Positions 21,801-34,104 of a stretch of 64,000 bases of DNA are shown piece after piece. Each line of letters opens with the position of its first letter. Position 1 is the first letter of the stretch. A program made the position numbers and the translations under genes. The stretch lies in contig JBLDXI010000046.1 of the NCBI GenBank assembly GCA_047495785.1, positions 744,001 through 808,000 of the forward strand, given 5' to 3'. This DNA comes from Lepidodermella squamata (lineage: Eukaryota; Gastrotricha). The notes under the pieces were generated by a model. That model was not told the origin of the DNA. It was given only the letters and a program-made list of their open reading frames with translations, and ran no database searches.

Positions 21801-22923
21801 GCCACCTCAATCTCAAAACATTGTTTGTAAATATAAATTTTTTAACCTCTGATAGAATGATTTAGTTTTATCCGACCAATGTTTTATTTCATCCGACAAC
21901 CAAACATGTGATTAAAATCATCCGAAATGAAAATATCAATTTTCTCAATTTTCCCCGAGTTCGATTTTTCCTCAGGGTTATGCACCCTATTTTGGCCCCT
22001 GAACCGGCAGAATTTTATGGTGAAAATTTATAGTGATTTATATTTTTTACGGTAATTTTTTGAAAATATGAAAAAGCAAGTCGGCAGGTTTTAGTCACAT
22101 TTAATCAAAGTAAGACATTGGTCGGATGAAAAAAAAATTCTCCGATTTAACTTGAATTTTTTAAATAATTTGACCGTGTCTCAGATGAATTTTTTTTCTT
22201 GTCCTACAGCCTTCATCATCCCAGGATGGCGATCGAGCTGAGTCGGTTAGCTTTCCTATGCAAATTTGGTTCATTTTTAGTAATCTTCTTCATTTTAGGC
22301 TGAATCGGGAATTGACGTTTCATCTCAGAATTCAGCTGAAATTGAGTACACGGTTCGTTTTTCTAATTTAAAAATGAAAAATTCAAAAATAATGAGATGA
22401 AAATTTCTCATTAATTATTCCCCGTCTCTTTTTACAGGAAGACGATTTCGAGAAGGACTTTGGGCGATATTGTGAGGAATCGAAGCCCCGCAAATATCAT
22501 CACACGTCTCCTATTCTGGCTAAAGTCCTCTTCCAAGCTCAAAGCAACGGCGAAAAGGATTTTTACAATCCTGAGATCCAGGCGCTGGCTGAGACAATAC
22601 AAAATGTTGTGTATGAAAAGCACAAACCAAAGATTGAACGATTTGTGAATAATCATAAAAATGACGGATCGGTTAAAGAGGAAGTGAAGTTTGTTGAGAA
22701 ATTTTTGAAAAAATTTGAATCACGCCCGAAATCTAAAGCCCTCTCTGACGAGATGAAAAACTACTTCCCGTCTCTGCCGTTCCAGAAAAACGAAGGGATA
22801 GGGAAGCTGCGCGGTAATACGAAGCGCTTAGCTGAGTTAGCTACCAATTCTTTGCTGAATGAACTGTATGATGAAACGAATGATCTGTGCAAGATTTGCA
22901 AAATTTGCAAAACCAGTGATTGA
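18899..22923 (+). CDS. G4: class I array gene, 14 exons, complete frame
   Basis: Unrecognised family. Exons: 18899-18982, 19037-19075, 19323-19368, 19423-19460, 19518-19607, 19662-19679, 19735-19821, 19879-19923, 19976-20011, 20065-20130, 21056-21160, 22210-22245, 22299-22352 and 22438-22923; total 1230 nt = 409 residues plus stop, all with GT/AG borders. The first four give an N-terminal module (VTCVKGQEVYLAGLSGNNL, ILTIPIDERRRLK, VMVEDERKQLL, PLQFLFDND) laid out like the module of the other genes, including the split phase-1 junction between exons 3 and 4. The next nine are short acidic, Ser-rich linkers, one only 18 nt. The terminal 161-residue domain contains FYNPEIQALAETI and closes DETNDLCKICKICKTSD, with a doubled CKIC and no basic tail after it. 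Start chosen at the ATG after the TTTAG acceptor, as in G1'. Best-preserved class I member. Confidence 0.75.
21325..21600. repeat. Decayed copy of the CAGCGTGTCCCA MITE family
   Basis: The interior matches the elements at 34749-35075 and 45793-46099 (CCCATAAATTGCGCAAC, then GGTTCGGTAAAATTTCGGTA). The terminal inverted repeats are largely lost. It lies in the G4 intron between exons 21056-21160 and 22210-22245. Confidence 0.55.
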
Positions 22924-23480
22924 AACTCTGCCTTAATGCTATGCGCGGATGTTCACTCTGCTTCACGACTATCGCTGCTTAGAATAATTATCATGTTGTA
23001 TTTTTGTTTGAACTTCACGCACAGAAAACGAGATTTTCGACTGACAACGAAGTCGTTAACAGTTTAATCTTTTATCTATATTTAAATTTTTTTGGTTACG
23101 TTATTTTGTTGACAAAAAAATGACTGTCCTTAAACTATGACGCCCGAGTGAAACTTTGCATCTATTTCTTTCACGAGTTTTAATTCAACTCGGTTTTAAA
23201 TTTCGGGTCGAAAACGATGTTCGATGCTTTATTATTGTGTTTATTATTATTGTGTTTATTGTCTAGTCTGAAATCATTGAGTCTCGTTGTTACACTATTT
23301 TGTGCGCAAATTATCGTGTCTGGGTGATACCTGACTCGAGTGAACGGGTGTTGTAAATTATGGCCGGTTGCGAGACTGTGGTATATGTCTATGTTTCATA
23401 AAATGACGTTAAATACCGCTGAATACACCGATGTGCCCAAGTTGACGCGATATTATTCCTACCGCCAATACTTATAATCG

Positions 23481-23486
23481 AATAAA
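23481..23486 (+). terminator. Poly(A) signal AATAAA of G4
   Basis: AATAAA lies about 560 bp after the G4 stop, downstream of a conserved family 3' UTR block (about 23185-23320, with GTCTGAAA and TGCGCAAAT). Confidence 0.5.
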
Positions 23487-23700
23487 ATACTTTCTCAAGA
23501 TTTGTTTTTTCTTTGGATTTTTTCAGAAATTTATTGGATAAATTTGAGAAGCTATGAACTTCCTTTGTAACCTGAACCTTTTTGCGATTTGAATGCTGAC
23601 TTGAATTTCCCTTGGTTTTACCGATTGAATGAGGATGTTGATGAAGTAGGCAATTTTGCTTATGTGGAAATGAAAAAGCTGAAAACGTCTTTTTATTCAG

Positions 23701-23883
23701 GCTCTGAATCCGACCCGAAGTTTCGAAAAATTTATTGGGAGCACTGCTTATGGAAGCGAAGGAGATGAATCGGTAAATTCAATACTCGAATTTGTTTGTA
23801 GGAATCGATTGATTTCGAAACTTTATCCTCCAAATTTTCGCCTTTGGAGGCAGAAAATGCGGGGACTTGTTGCTTAGTTATGA
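23701..23883 (+). pseudogene. G4': fragment of duplicated G4 linker exons
   Basis: Exon-like 23701-23772 (24 open codons ending GSEGDES, donor GTAAAT) and the following about 110 bp resemble G4 19879-20030, including the GTAGCTTGAAT after the second exon. The second exon (about 23853-23883) contains an in-frame stop. No module or terminal domain is present nearby. It is a leftover of a partial duplication directly after G4. Confidence 0.55.
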
Positions 23884-25267
23884 GGTAGCTTGAATTTCGC
23901 TGATGCTGGTTAAATTTGGATGTTATGAAGATCGTTCGTTAGTCAACCATCAACTAGCCGTGGGGTATGTTGAACGGACGTCTAGCGCTTTTTGATTAAT
24001 TACCGTAAATATCGGTAGCTATCGAATAAATCGAATTCAGAACTCATGCTTCGCCTAGAATTCGTAGAATTATTCAAAAAGGTAAAGTGTAACTTCGTAC
24101 CCGCAATTTCATACCGCTGTCATTTCGTACCAAAAGCGGTAATCTTTTCATAACATTTTTTGTGATTTTTTTCATACCAAAAGCAATGCGAGGATTAGAA
24201 TCACGATGTCACTTGTACGAAATGACCACGATATGAATTTTCCGGTACGAACTTGCACTAAATCTTCAAAAAATGACTATTGGCATATGTCGACTTAGGT
24301 TCCGCTACAGCATATTTGGTTTCGCTAAAATATATTCTGTAATTTTACTTAATTTTCGGGTTAACCGTGTTTGACTAACCTTGGAGTTCCAAAGTTCGCC
24401 CTCGAAATTTAGGTGCAATATTGAATAGTGATGATGATGAATGGATTTAAAAAAAAAATGAAAAATTCCAAAATTGCCAAAAGTAGAGTGAAAAATTGAA
24501 AAAAATCGAATTTCGCGGTGGTGAATATACACGGCAAAATTTTCCGAATTTATACTTCTCGAACAGCAAAAATTCATATTTCGATCTCAGCTACATTTTT
24601 TAAATTTTTTTGTAATTTTAAGGGGGCTGGGATTCTGCATTTAGAAATTTCCCATGAAATAATTTAGTACATTTTATATATTAATCACTTATAATATTAC
24701 CAGTGTTATAAGCCTTATCAGCTCTGAAAACCTAAGTGCGTAATATTAAAAATCGGCGAAGTTTTCATTTAGCAAATTTAGGTATAAATGTACGATCAGA
24801 GCTCTCTAATTATTCCAGTTGAACAAAATTACTGAAACGCCTTGAAATATTCTGAGATTTGCGCGAATTGAGAATCTACTTCTCATCTATCATCCACCCT
24901 TTTCATATTATATTTCTCATTTTTCCCCAGAAAAATGCGATTATCCGGTTGTGAGTTATTTAAGCGATAAGCGCGATAATACGCCCACTGGAAAGCTGCT
25001 AGCTACTAGTTGCTAGCTTTTGGTTACTAGCAATTAGTCATAGATTACTACATTGTTCTACGCAGCTTATTTTTCTAATCTCGGTTTTGTGTCGTGAAAA
25101 ACATGACTTGTGATCAGCGGAATGCCATTGCAGCTTTACCTTTAGCCCAAAAATATCACCAGAAATGGCGATTGGGCTCTAACTCTGTCCGTCCTTCCAT
25201 CAGCGGCCTTTGACTTTTAATTTCTCTAAACGTTGATCAATTTAGATTTCGGCCTTTAGCGAGCACA
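23884..25267. other. Noncoding stretch between G4' and G5
   Basis: No supported gene. There is a weak inverted pair of TTCGTACC / GGTACGAA motifs at about 24090-24250 and a partial copy (GGTTCCGCTACAGCA) of the hairpin repeat found at 50831-50918. The 5' flank shared with G2 lies at about 25156-25185. Confidence 0.45.
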
Positions 25268-28200
25268 ATGTTGCCAAGCTCGTCCCGCGCTGTTCCCTGG
25301 CCATCGATTGCAACAAATTTGATGGTAAGTAAAACTTTTGACTGTTGAAATTTTTCTATAGGGTGCCAACTTTCATACATATTTATGTTTGACAAAATCA
25401 CCTTTTATACCTATTTTGTTCATTCAACTCGAGCTGGAAACTTTATGAAAAATGAATATTTATGAAAGGTAAAAATGTCATAAACAAATAATATGTATGA
25501 AAGAGCACTTCGTTTATTTTTGTTATTTTTCAGCTTTTTACTTGGCCTAAATTTTTGTTATTGCTTTCAGGCAACAATCTTGACGTTGTACTTGGATGGG
25601 CGCCCAGTCGCCAACGCTCGTGTCGTAGGCAACACGGTTGGTCCACCTAAATTTTTTATGTCTAGTCTCTCTTAGCTAAAGAGGTCACTGTAGAGTAGTT
25701 TTTCCTTAAATAAACTAGCTTTTGTTTTCATAAGCTGAAACTCAATTTGTTGTACGCTTTCACCTGTAAAAATCGTTCAAATCTAATTGATTGCTTACGG
25801 GACTGCGACACAAGTCTGATATTTTTACATCACGCTCTAGATTTACATCGAAGGCTGGGGCGAGTATCCCATGGTTGCTCTGGATCCTGAACGGAAGGTA
25901 ATTTCGGAAGATACCCCACGATGGACTAATTCCATTGTTGAAAGAATTTCAGGTTCTAGTGATACGACAATGCACTGGCAGTTCAACATTATGTAAGGAT
26001 ATATGAATTTGTAATAAAATTTAATTCTGATTGATCGTGCGCCTTTAGATGTCTATGGCTTCGAAGAACCGGGTCCTCCTACTCAGGTGAGTGCCACTCG
26101 TTCGAAGCAAGTTTTGAGGTCCAAAGGTCCAAGGTGTAATACACTCGACCCGATTAAGGCGTAACTGTAATTCAAACTAATAAAAAGCATGTTTTTTAGC
26201 CACGCCAGAATCCCGGTGAAAATTCAGTCGCATTCCACAATGAAACCACCGATTTGGTAAAAAAAAATGAATTGCCTAAATATTACGTCTTAATGCAGGT
26301 TTTTTTGCAGGTTAACATTCCGAAGGTTTGTCTTATCAGCAATTAGTCTCAAAAGTGATATGAAAATGTCGATAACAGCTGGACAAGAATGTTCACCGGA
26401 TGACAAATGCATCTCAGACGATTGTTAGTGACGAAAGCGGGCTTGTAGTTGACGCCATTCGCTCAAACAGCGAGCCTTCCACATCTCGAGCCGATCAGCC
26501 TAGATCGGTGAGCTTATAGACATATTTCTGCAATTCTGGAGCCTGTAATATTCTTTATTTTTAGGTTAAACTTGCGAAAATCTCCAAGGTTTGTGTTACC
26601 ATACTGTGCGTGGCAATAGTTACGAGCAAATATATGCTAAATTACTGTACAGCCCTCATTTCTCGCGCACCCCAAATTTTCACGCAAAAACCTATTTTCA
26701 CTCGGTTTCAATTTTCGCGCGATTGAAGGCTCACCTGCTTCGTAATTTAGATATGCGCAGCCAAAAAAAAATCGCACTAAAATTTGGTCTCGTGTCACAC
26801 CTCGTGTCACTCGAGAACGGTGATAGCTAGGAAGCAGCACTCAACGTTCATCAACGTGATGAGATCTACCTAGAAATGCATTCAGTTGGGTTATAGGTGA
26901 TACTTCGTGCAAAAAGCGATTTTCATGGTACATCATTACTGCAGTTTGGGGACAATCCCAAAACAGAATCCTAGCTTTTCACCAAACCGACGAGTCACTG
27001 GTCATTTATCCGTTTTCACCGAATTTATAAGATTTCCCAGCGCGGAGATATGCCTTTTAGGCAGCCTGGGGTTGTGGCCACCCTGCAGGATTTTTTAAAT
27101 GTAGGGCGGTCAAAAAAAGCTACCATTGGGTTCTAATAGGTTAACTTGGTTTGAAAATATAAAGGACAAGCCTCAACCCAATGATTAACCTTCAAGTCGA
27201 GGTCTCCCGACTGACTACGGTAACTAGTATTTCGGTAACTACCGGTAATTCTTCTCATAGTGTCTTCTCATATCATATTCTCTCAATTTATGCTTGCAGA
27301 GTCAAGTCGTAAATTTTCGTGCGAGAGGTATTGCGAGCGAAATTGCGCGAAAATTGAGGGTTAAACAGTATAGTCTTCCGAGTCCTGAAAGCTGGTTAGA
27401 TAATAAGTAGTATAATTTATTTTCCCAGAGTCTATGATATGTCATAGCGCAACTGATTTATTCTCCATGCTGATCGGCATTTTTAAACGCCGAAGTGTTA
27501 AGTAAGACCAAACTGCATGTTGTAGGTTACTATTTGGCCATTTTGTGCTTTTGTTGCGATAAGCTGTCTATGTTTGAGATCATTTGGATTTTTCCATGTA
27601 CTTGTGCTATTATTTCGCAATTATACTTATGCACCACAGGATTAGCACTTCTTTTGGTTCAGTATGAATAATTCAGTTGTTTCTGTTTTTCGCTTCGGAA
27701 ATGTCACCCAATAATTTCATTTTTTCTTTTGTTGCAGGTCGTCGATTTGTACGACCGAAATGGGAAGTCATTCTCCCGCGCTCGCCTCGAAGGCAACAAA
27801 GTTTGTCAAATGCCCAACTTTTATAAGCATAGCCCTATGAGTAGGATTAACGATAACCTTGAATTACCTACTGAATGACTATCGAGAATCTTCAGAACTG
27901 CGAAAATTCTGCTATGAATGTAATTATTGAGCAGAGATGTGTATATTTAGATGGATTATTATTCCAAGTGATTGTTTATCAGACTGCGTTATTTATTTGA
28001 CTTCAGGTTTATTTGGAGAGCTACGGCTGGAGCGAGTTTCAACTGCTTTCTTTGAATGCTGAGGAAAAGGTGATTTCAAGAAATACCTCATATGAAAGAC
28101 CCATTTTATCTTTGAAAACATTTTCAGACAGTGGAAATAACACCATCGGACTTGACTACCATCTATGACTATAAGGAAGTATCTGTTACTCATCAGCAGG

Positions 28201-29855
28201 TGAGTGCTACTCGCTGAAAGCCTGTTTCTTTAATTGGATGCAAGATACAGACCTGATTAAGGCTAATGAATGCTGTTTAAATGATAAACACATGTTTCAT
28301 GTTTGCAGAGTGATATTCCCGTGTTGCTGCAGCCGATCATTAATAATTACGAGAACGACATTGAATCGGTTGTTATGGTGTATTGTACTGTTTTGTGTTG
28401 ACATTTCTTTTACTGTTATCTAGAATGAATCACTTAGCGACATCTTGTCGGACTCGGGCGAGTCCGACGTGCCTGGACCGTCAACAAGCAAGCGTCCAGC
28501 ATCTCAAAGCAGTCAGCCAGAGGTGGGCTTTGAAACGATTCTTCATCATTGCATTAAATATTATAAAATGTCGAGTTTTTCCGAACTTCGAGGGCCGATT
28601 TTTCTCTGACCATTAGTTATTTCCCATTTTATTTATGAGCCACGCTATTTGAAATGGATAATCTGATAAACTCCGATTTTAACGATTTCCAAATTTTAAA
28701 TTATAAAATGACCGGTAACAGGTGAAAAGTACGGATTGGCGTAATTTCTCTATTTTCCACAAAATCGCAAAACATTTGTTGACTTCAACTGGGTTTTTCT
28801 TGAGGATTTCGAATTTCCAAAATTCAGATATCTAGAAGGCTCCCATCCACCTTAAACGACGGGAGTGTCGTCGAAAAGGCTTATCGATATAGGTCGATAT
28901 AGTGTAAGCACTAGCTCGATTTCATCGAAAATTTCGAACATCCAGCGCGATTCTGCACTCCAGATCACCTTAAAAAAATCTAGACTGCGCAATAAAAAAT
29001 GACATCGGAATTTAGGAATTGAATTTTTAATTGATGCAATAAAATTGAATTTTTTGGGGGAGAATTAAAAAAAAATCCGCATTTTCCACGGTTACAATTT
29101 GAAGCCCATTTTCTCAGCAACCCTGATGGCTGTCGACCTCTTTTGATATCGTTCGACTCCTCGGTTATTGATCTTGAAAGCTACATCAAAACCTCGCAAT
29201 GTCAAACCCCACTTTTCAATTGTTAACGGTAAAATTGTTTTCGATAGTAGGACCTAGTTGAAAATTCTCACGTCTCGAGAAGTAAAGTTTTTCTTGTTAT
29301 TTTCAGCTTGTGCAGCTCTCGCACGAGAAATGCGAAGAAGGACGCTGCGACTTGCAGGTATTTTCGGCCAAGTTTGCTTACTTGTACGATATTGATGTTA
29401 ATTTTGAACAGAAAAAATGTTTGAGTAAATATGATGGTGAGCTGAAAGTTTTTTTGGCCGACTACAACCCTAAAGTGTACAACAAACACGTGACTCTTAC
29501 CGTCATCACCATCATACGTATGGCTGTTCAGCAATTCATGGGCAATTTTACGAACCAGACTATCAAAAACCTTGCTCTGGAAGTTTACAACATGCATCCG
29601 GAACATATGATTCACGTCGACGTAAGTGGCCGGTTTGCCCGGAAGCCGAAGTTAGACAAGTCGAATCAGTTTGCGACTAACTTGAAGAAAAAATTCCTGG
29701 CCGCTCGTTATACAGAGTGTCCGAAGAATAAGCCTGGGCCGGGAAAGTCTATAATCCCGTTCGCATCGGAACCAATCAGGGAGACAGCGTTTTCCGAGAC
29801 GAAAGACGGGTGCCAAATCTGCAAACTCCGTCGTGGTGTGGCAAAACAGCACTGA
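25268..29855 (+). CDS. G5: class I array gene with two modules, complete frame
   Basis: Unrecognised family. Exons: 25268-25324, 25571-25636, 25841-25897, 25953-25992, 26049-26086, 26200-26256, 26311-26325, 26379-26507, 26565-26588, 27738-27800, 28007-28069, 28128-28199, 28309-28377, 28424-28522, 29307-29357 and 29412-29855; 1344 nt = 447 residues plus stop. Two modules follow one another: first LTLYLDGRPVANARVVGN / GWGEYPMVALDPERK / YVYGFEEPGPPTQ, then VVDLYDRNGKSFSRARLEGN / SYGWSEFQLLSLNAEEK / IYDYKEVSVTHQQ. Two micro-exons (VNIPK, VKLAKISK) lie between them. Linkers carry EPSTSRADQPRS and PGPSTSKRPASQ. The last intron is 54 nt and in frame, so it could be retained. The terminal domain ends FSETKDGCQICKLRRG. 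An alternative reading is two genes, but every exon joins in frame and no second start or poly(A) signal is evident between the modules. Confidence 0.7.
25357..25518. mobile_element. TIR element (MITE-like) in the first G5 intron, copy 2
   Basis: It begins GGGTGCCAACTTTCATACAT and ends TATGTATGAAAGAGCACTTC: the same ends as the element at 7716-8150 but inverted, and without the telomere-like interior. No ORF. Confidence 0.6.
26645..27368. mobile_element. TA-flanked TIR element in a G5 intron
   Basis: A 724-bp segment with imperfect inverted ends (CTGTACAGCCCTCA... and ...TGAGGGTTAAACAG, with TCGCGC further in), flanked by TA on both sides, as expected of a Tc1/mariner-type insertion. No transposase ORF was found. 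It accounts for most of the long intron between the two G5 modules. Confidence 0.65.
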
Positions 29856-30237
29856 TGGTAACACGTAACACGTAACACGTCTCTGGCTAATACCGTAAAA
29901 TTGGAACTAGAACATTGCTATTGCTGTTATGAAGATGTTATGAACATGTGTTTGATGAAGTTTTTATCAGTGCTGTTTTGTCAAATCGTGAATGGCACAT
30001 ATTACTGACTGATTGAAATTCATTTTTATTCCAGTTTGGTATGAATTGTTGCGCCTCGTGATTGTTTCCACTGCAAAATGGCGTACGGGTGATCAAACGA
30101 GTTTCCTTGTGTTTTGAATGTTAGCCCGTTGCAGTGCTAGATTTTATTTAAAGATGGCCATTTTGATGAGACGAAGAAGTGGTGCGTGACTGCTGATCAA
30201 ATCGATTTACCCAATTAAAGCGGTTTTATAATTAAAA

Positions 30238-30243
30238 AATAAA
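30238..30243 (+). terminator. Poly(A) signal AATAAA of G5
   Basis: AATAAA lies about 380 bp downstream of the G5 stop. The 3' UTR is less similar to the G1/G2 block than the others. Confidence 0.5.
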
Positions 30244-30259
30244 ATATTTTATCTCTCAA

Positions 30260-31226
30260 ACCTTTCTATTTAGGGTGTTTTTTTATTCCCCACTGCGCCC
30301 GGGAAGATCCGGCGGATTGTACGGGCGAGCAGTAAAAAAAATCCGGGCTTTGCGGGCGTGTGTGCATTTTTTTATTCCCCGGATTTTCCTTCCGGGCGGC
30401 GAGTCAAAATGGGCTCTTTTCGAAGGTGGATCAGACCTACATCCAAGCTGGCCAAATTTATAAAATTGGGATAAGACCGCTTTAGAACGTTCCCCAGTAT
30501 AGTTCAAACCCAATAGCATTCAAATTTGATTAAAAAATATTCAAATTTAATTGCGATTTAAAAATACAATATCTTCATTTTTTCGACGGTATTTGAGTGA
30601 CTTGGTGTAAGTTGAACCGATTGCGGAAAATTTGTCAAATTTTAGGCTCATTTGCATAAAGTCTCAACAAATTGCTATAGCCTCTAAAATTCCGAGAAGT
30701 ATTTGGATTTCTGGGGAAAAATCGCCTGTGATATAAATAATTTTAGTACAGTTATTGATGAAAAAAAATCAAGAATTAATTTGGCTAAAATTCAGCGGAG
30801 TTTTCGTGAATCACCTCGAAATCTTGAATTTTCCAGAAAATTAAGCTAAAATTATTCCGGGTTTCCCAACAAGAATTAATGTATTGTTCCCAGCTCCCTG
30901 TGTTCTCTGGGATCCTAGCTGTTAGTTGCATACTCTGGTACCCGCCCGCCATTCACCACCTGGTCACCCTGGATTCTCAAAGTTCCCCCAAAACATAGCA
31001 TTCTGGCTGATTTTAGAGTTTAGTTTCCATTTCCCGGGTTCCGGAGACTCACCCTCCCATCTCAGGTTGTCATGGTGCCCAAATAAGATTCCCCATGGTA
31101 TAAATTTTACTACAATTAACATATAGCACCCCTACTGCTCATGGAGTACTCAATATACATTCAGCCAATGATATTCAGCTAGGTACATGCTGAGTTCCTA
31201 AAACCTATCTAGCCTCACTATGTTTA
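30260..31226. other. Noncoding stretch after G5
   Basis: A GC-rich patch at about 30280-30420 contains a TTTTTTTATTCCCC...CCGGG unit twice (direct, imperfect). No gene, RNA or further structured element is supported. Confidence 0.4.
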
Positions 31227-31228
31227 TA

Positions 31229-32030
31229 CAGTAAAACCTCCATAATTTAGACACCTTCCGTAGAGGCTTAAAACCGTCTAATACTGGAGCTGTCTAAGGT
31301 ACAGAAAGTCCGAACAAAAGTTATCTTTGTTACTCCATTTTAACAGAAAATGATTTAATTGTGATTCGTTTTTTGTTAACGCGACCGTAGACCCAATTTC
31401 GAAATCTAAAAAAGCCACATGTTTGACAAGTGTCGAATTTTCTTTATAATTAATGAATCAACGTTCGATTTTCAAAAATGCCCAAATAATCGATAAAATG
31501 CATTTAAGTTCGCTCTAACTATCAAATTGTAGAGCGCAATCTGGTTTACACGGACCACTAAAATACCGCTTCCATTTCGATTCAATTAGAGGTGTAAATC
31601 TATTTTTTCTGCATCAGTGACATTCTATTAATCTTTAATTTCAGTGGTTCATATTTGTCCTAAAATTAGCGGGCTAATGGACGATCTCTATTGAATGATG
31701 TCTATGAGCGACATAAACACCGCGGTTGGATGCCTGAATTGCAGTTCGGCGGTAGAAACAACAATTTGTTCCGCTTTTTTCGAGCCATCACTTGGAAAAA
31801 TTGGATAATTAGTTAATCTAGTCTGAATTAAAATTTAGTGTCTAACTTGTAGAAGTTTTTTTTACATTGATTAACCTATGCTGCGTGCCCGCATGCGCCC
31901 TGTCTAACGTGGAGTGTCTAATTTGGCTCGTGTCTAAATTATAGAAAGAGCACAACATGTGTTACACTCAGAAACGTCTAAACATGGAGGTGTCTAATTT
32001 ATAGACATCTAATTTATGGAGGTTTTACTG
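31229..32030. mobile_element. 802-bp Tc1/mariner-type nonautonomous element
   Basis: Terminal inverted repeats CAGTAAAACCTCCATAA... and ...TTATGGAGGTTTTACTG are near-perfect, with TA on each side (31227-31228 and 32031-32032). Subterminal GTCTAA motifs recur at both ends. No ORF of useful length. The ends resemble Tigger/pogo-like TIRs; that assignment is inference. Confidence 0.85.
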
Positions 32031-32698
32031 TAGTTTGTGACTTGGTTTCAGGTAGCCTACCCTCTATTCAGACATTGTCTACGTAAATTTGTGAAAATCC
32101 AATGTTTTTTCGATCTTTTTAAAAAATTTCATGCTCGCCGTAGCACCTAAAAGTGCTACGTAGTACTGTGATAGCACTGTAGTAGCACTCACCGTAGCTC
32201 TGCCGTAGTTGTGTTATATTTGTGCTACCAGTTTCGTATTATGGAGATTATTTATCCTGAGTAACATATTAGGGCAAAATTATGTTTAGGGTGTTCAAAA
32301 ATTTTATCGCCTCGAATTTCATCTTTCGGTAATTAGAAGCTTAAATTAAAATTTTTAGGCTATAATAGGAGGCTCCCAGGGTCCTAAATGCCCGAGTAAA
32401 AGTCGGTTAAATAGCAAATGAATTGCGACTTTTTTTATAGGGTGGATGTTCCTGAATGCTAAATAGCGAACTTTTTTGCAGTGCACTTCAATCCCGAGTG
32501 AAAATGACTCATTTTTATTTTCCGGTGTCTATTTTTTTCGGCCAAGAGAGGCATCTCGTTTTTTCTCTCACGCTGGTTGGCGAGGGGGAGCACAGGTTGG
32601 AGTTAATAAGCTTATCTACCAGGCCAAAAATGCAAGCCACGCAGACCCGCCACGCACTAACAGGTTTTTAATGCATTAATTAAACTCATCTGGGGATA

Positions 32699-34104
32699 TA
32701 TAATATTCATTTGACGCCGTTGGAATGTGTACCTAGTGTAGCTCGCGAGTGATGTTGGAGCGTCACGCCCTAAATTCGGCCATATTTGTTATTTGTTATT
32801 TTTATAGAAGTAAGCACTCGATTAAACCTGGTATACGTGAAATAAGCGGTCTGATGGGTAAGATCTCAGAAAAGCACGGTTCCTAAACTCGATTTTGAGC
32901 TTAAATTGTGACGGCTAATCGGGACGAAAAAGCCGTGGATAAGTTGTGGTGGTTCTTGCTGTTTTCTCTTGTAAAACCTTCTTCTCAATCTACTCTCCTA
33001 TTTGAATACAAAAACCTGTGGTGCAACCACGGGTTTTTTTCGAGAAAAGTGCGAGAAAAGATGCAAAATCCTCACTTATTCTTCGATTCGGACTTGATTC
33101 GGAAGTGTAGGGAAAGGACTGAAAAGCCGTGGATCAACACCGCATTTACTGGCGATTTCTTACTTCCTAAGTAAGATCTTGTTGTGCTCTACTAGAAAAC
33201 GTGAAAAAACTGTGGTAGAACTCATTCTGTTCCTTGCAGCAAAGCCCCAAATGACTCCAGGTCGTGCATTTTCGAGGTGTTGTGTCTGCCGTAGTGAGTG
33301 CTATTCAGGACGAAAAAGTCGTGGATAAGTTGGGGTGGATCTTGCTGTTTTCCCTGTTAAAACCTTCCTCCGAACACCTTCTGCTATTTGACTACAAAAA
33401 GCTATGGTGCACCCATGGGTTTTTTCGAGGTAAGAGCGACTAAAAACACCAAATTTTCACTTTGTCCTCGATTTGCAAGCTGAGAGGGAAAAGACTGAAA
33501 AGCCGTGGATAACCACCATATTAACTGGCTATTTCTTACTTCCTTGGTAAGCTCTTAATGTGCCCTACTCGAAAATGTGAAAAAACTGTGGTCGAACCTG
33601 TTTTGTTTCTTGAATCAGGGCCTTCAAAGACGCTAGGGGATGCATATTTCCTAGGTTTTTGCACTTTCAGGTCGCCTAGCGGTGAAAAATCCATGGTTGC
33701 CTATGCATTTCTATTCATTTTATGATACTTTCAACTATTCTCTATCATTTTAGCTGAAAAGTGCGCGGTAAAATCCGCAAAAAGTATGCAGTGAGCACCC
33801 CCGAATCGCGCGGTAACCCGCAACTTGAAATCAATTTTCCCTCAAATCGCATGCGGCAAAACTTTGCAATAAAATAAAAAATAAATTGGAGAATTGATAA
33901 TAAAAATAAGAATTTATCACAAAAATTATATTATTTTAGTTAAATAATTTATTTTTAACAGTTTTTCACAGCAGGAATTTTTATGGGAGGGCGGAGGGAC
34001 CGGACTTTTTTTGCTAAGTGTATAATATTCATTTGACGCCGTTGGAATGTGTACCTAGTGTAGCACGCGAGTGATGTTGGAGCGTCACGCCCTAAATTCG
34101 GCCA
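32699..34104 (+). repeat. 84-bp terminal direct repeats enclosing a 388-bp tandem duplication
   Basis: An 84-bp sequence (starting TATAATATTC, ending AAATTCGGCCA) occurs at 32699-32782 and 34021-34104 with one obvious mismatch (GCTCGC/GCACGC). Between them, about 32905-33292 and 33293-33680 are diverged tandem copies, period about 388 bp, recognisable by GACGAAAAAG.CGTGGAT and AAAACTGTGGT. No supported coding exon. It could be a compact element with short direct termini, or duplication by unequal exchange. Confidence 0.75.
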
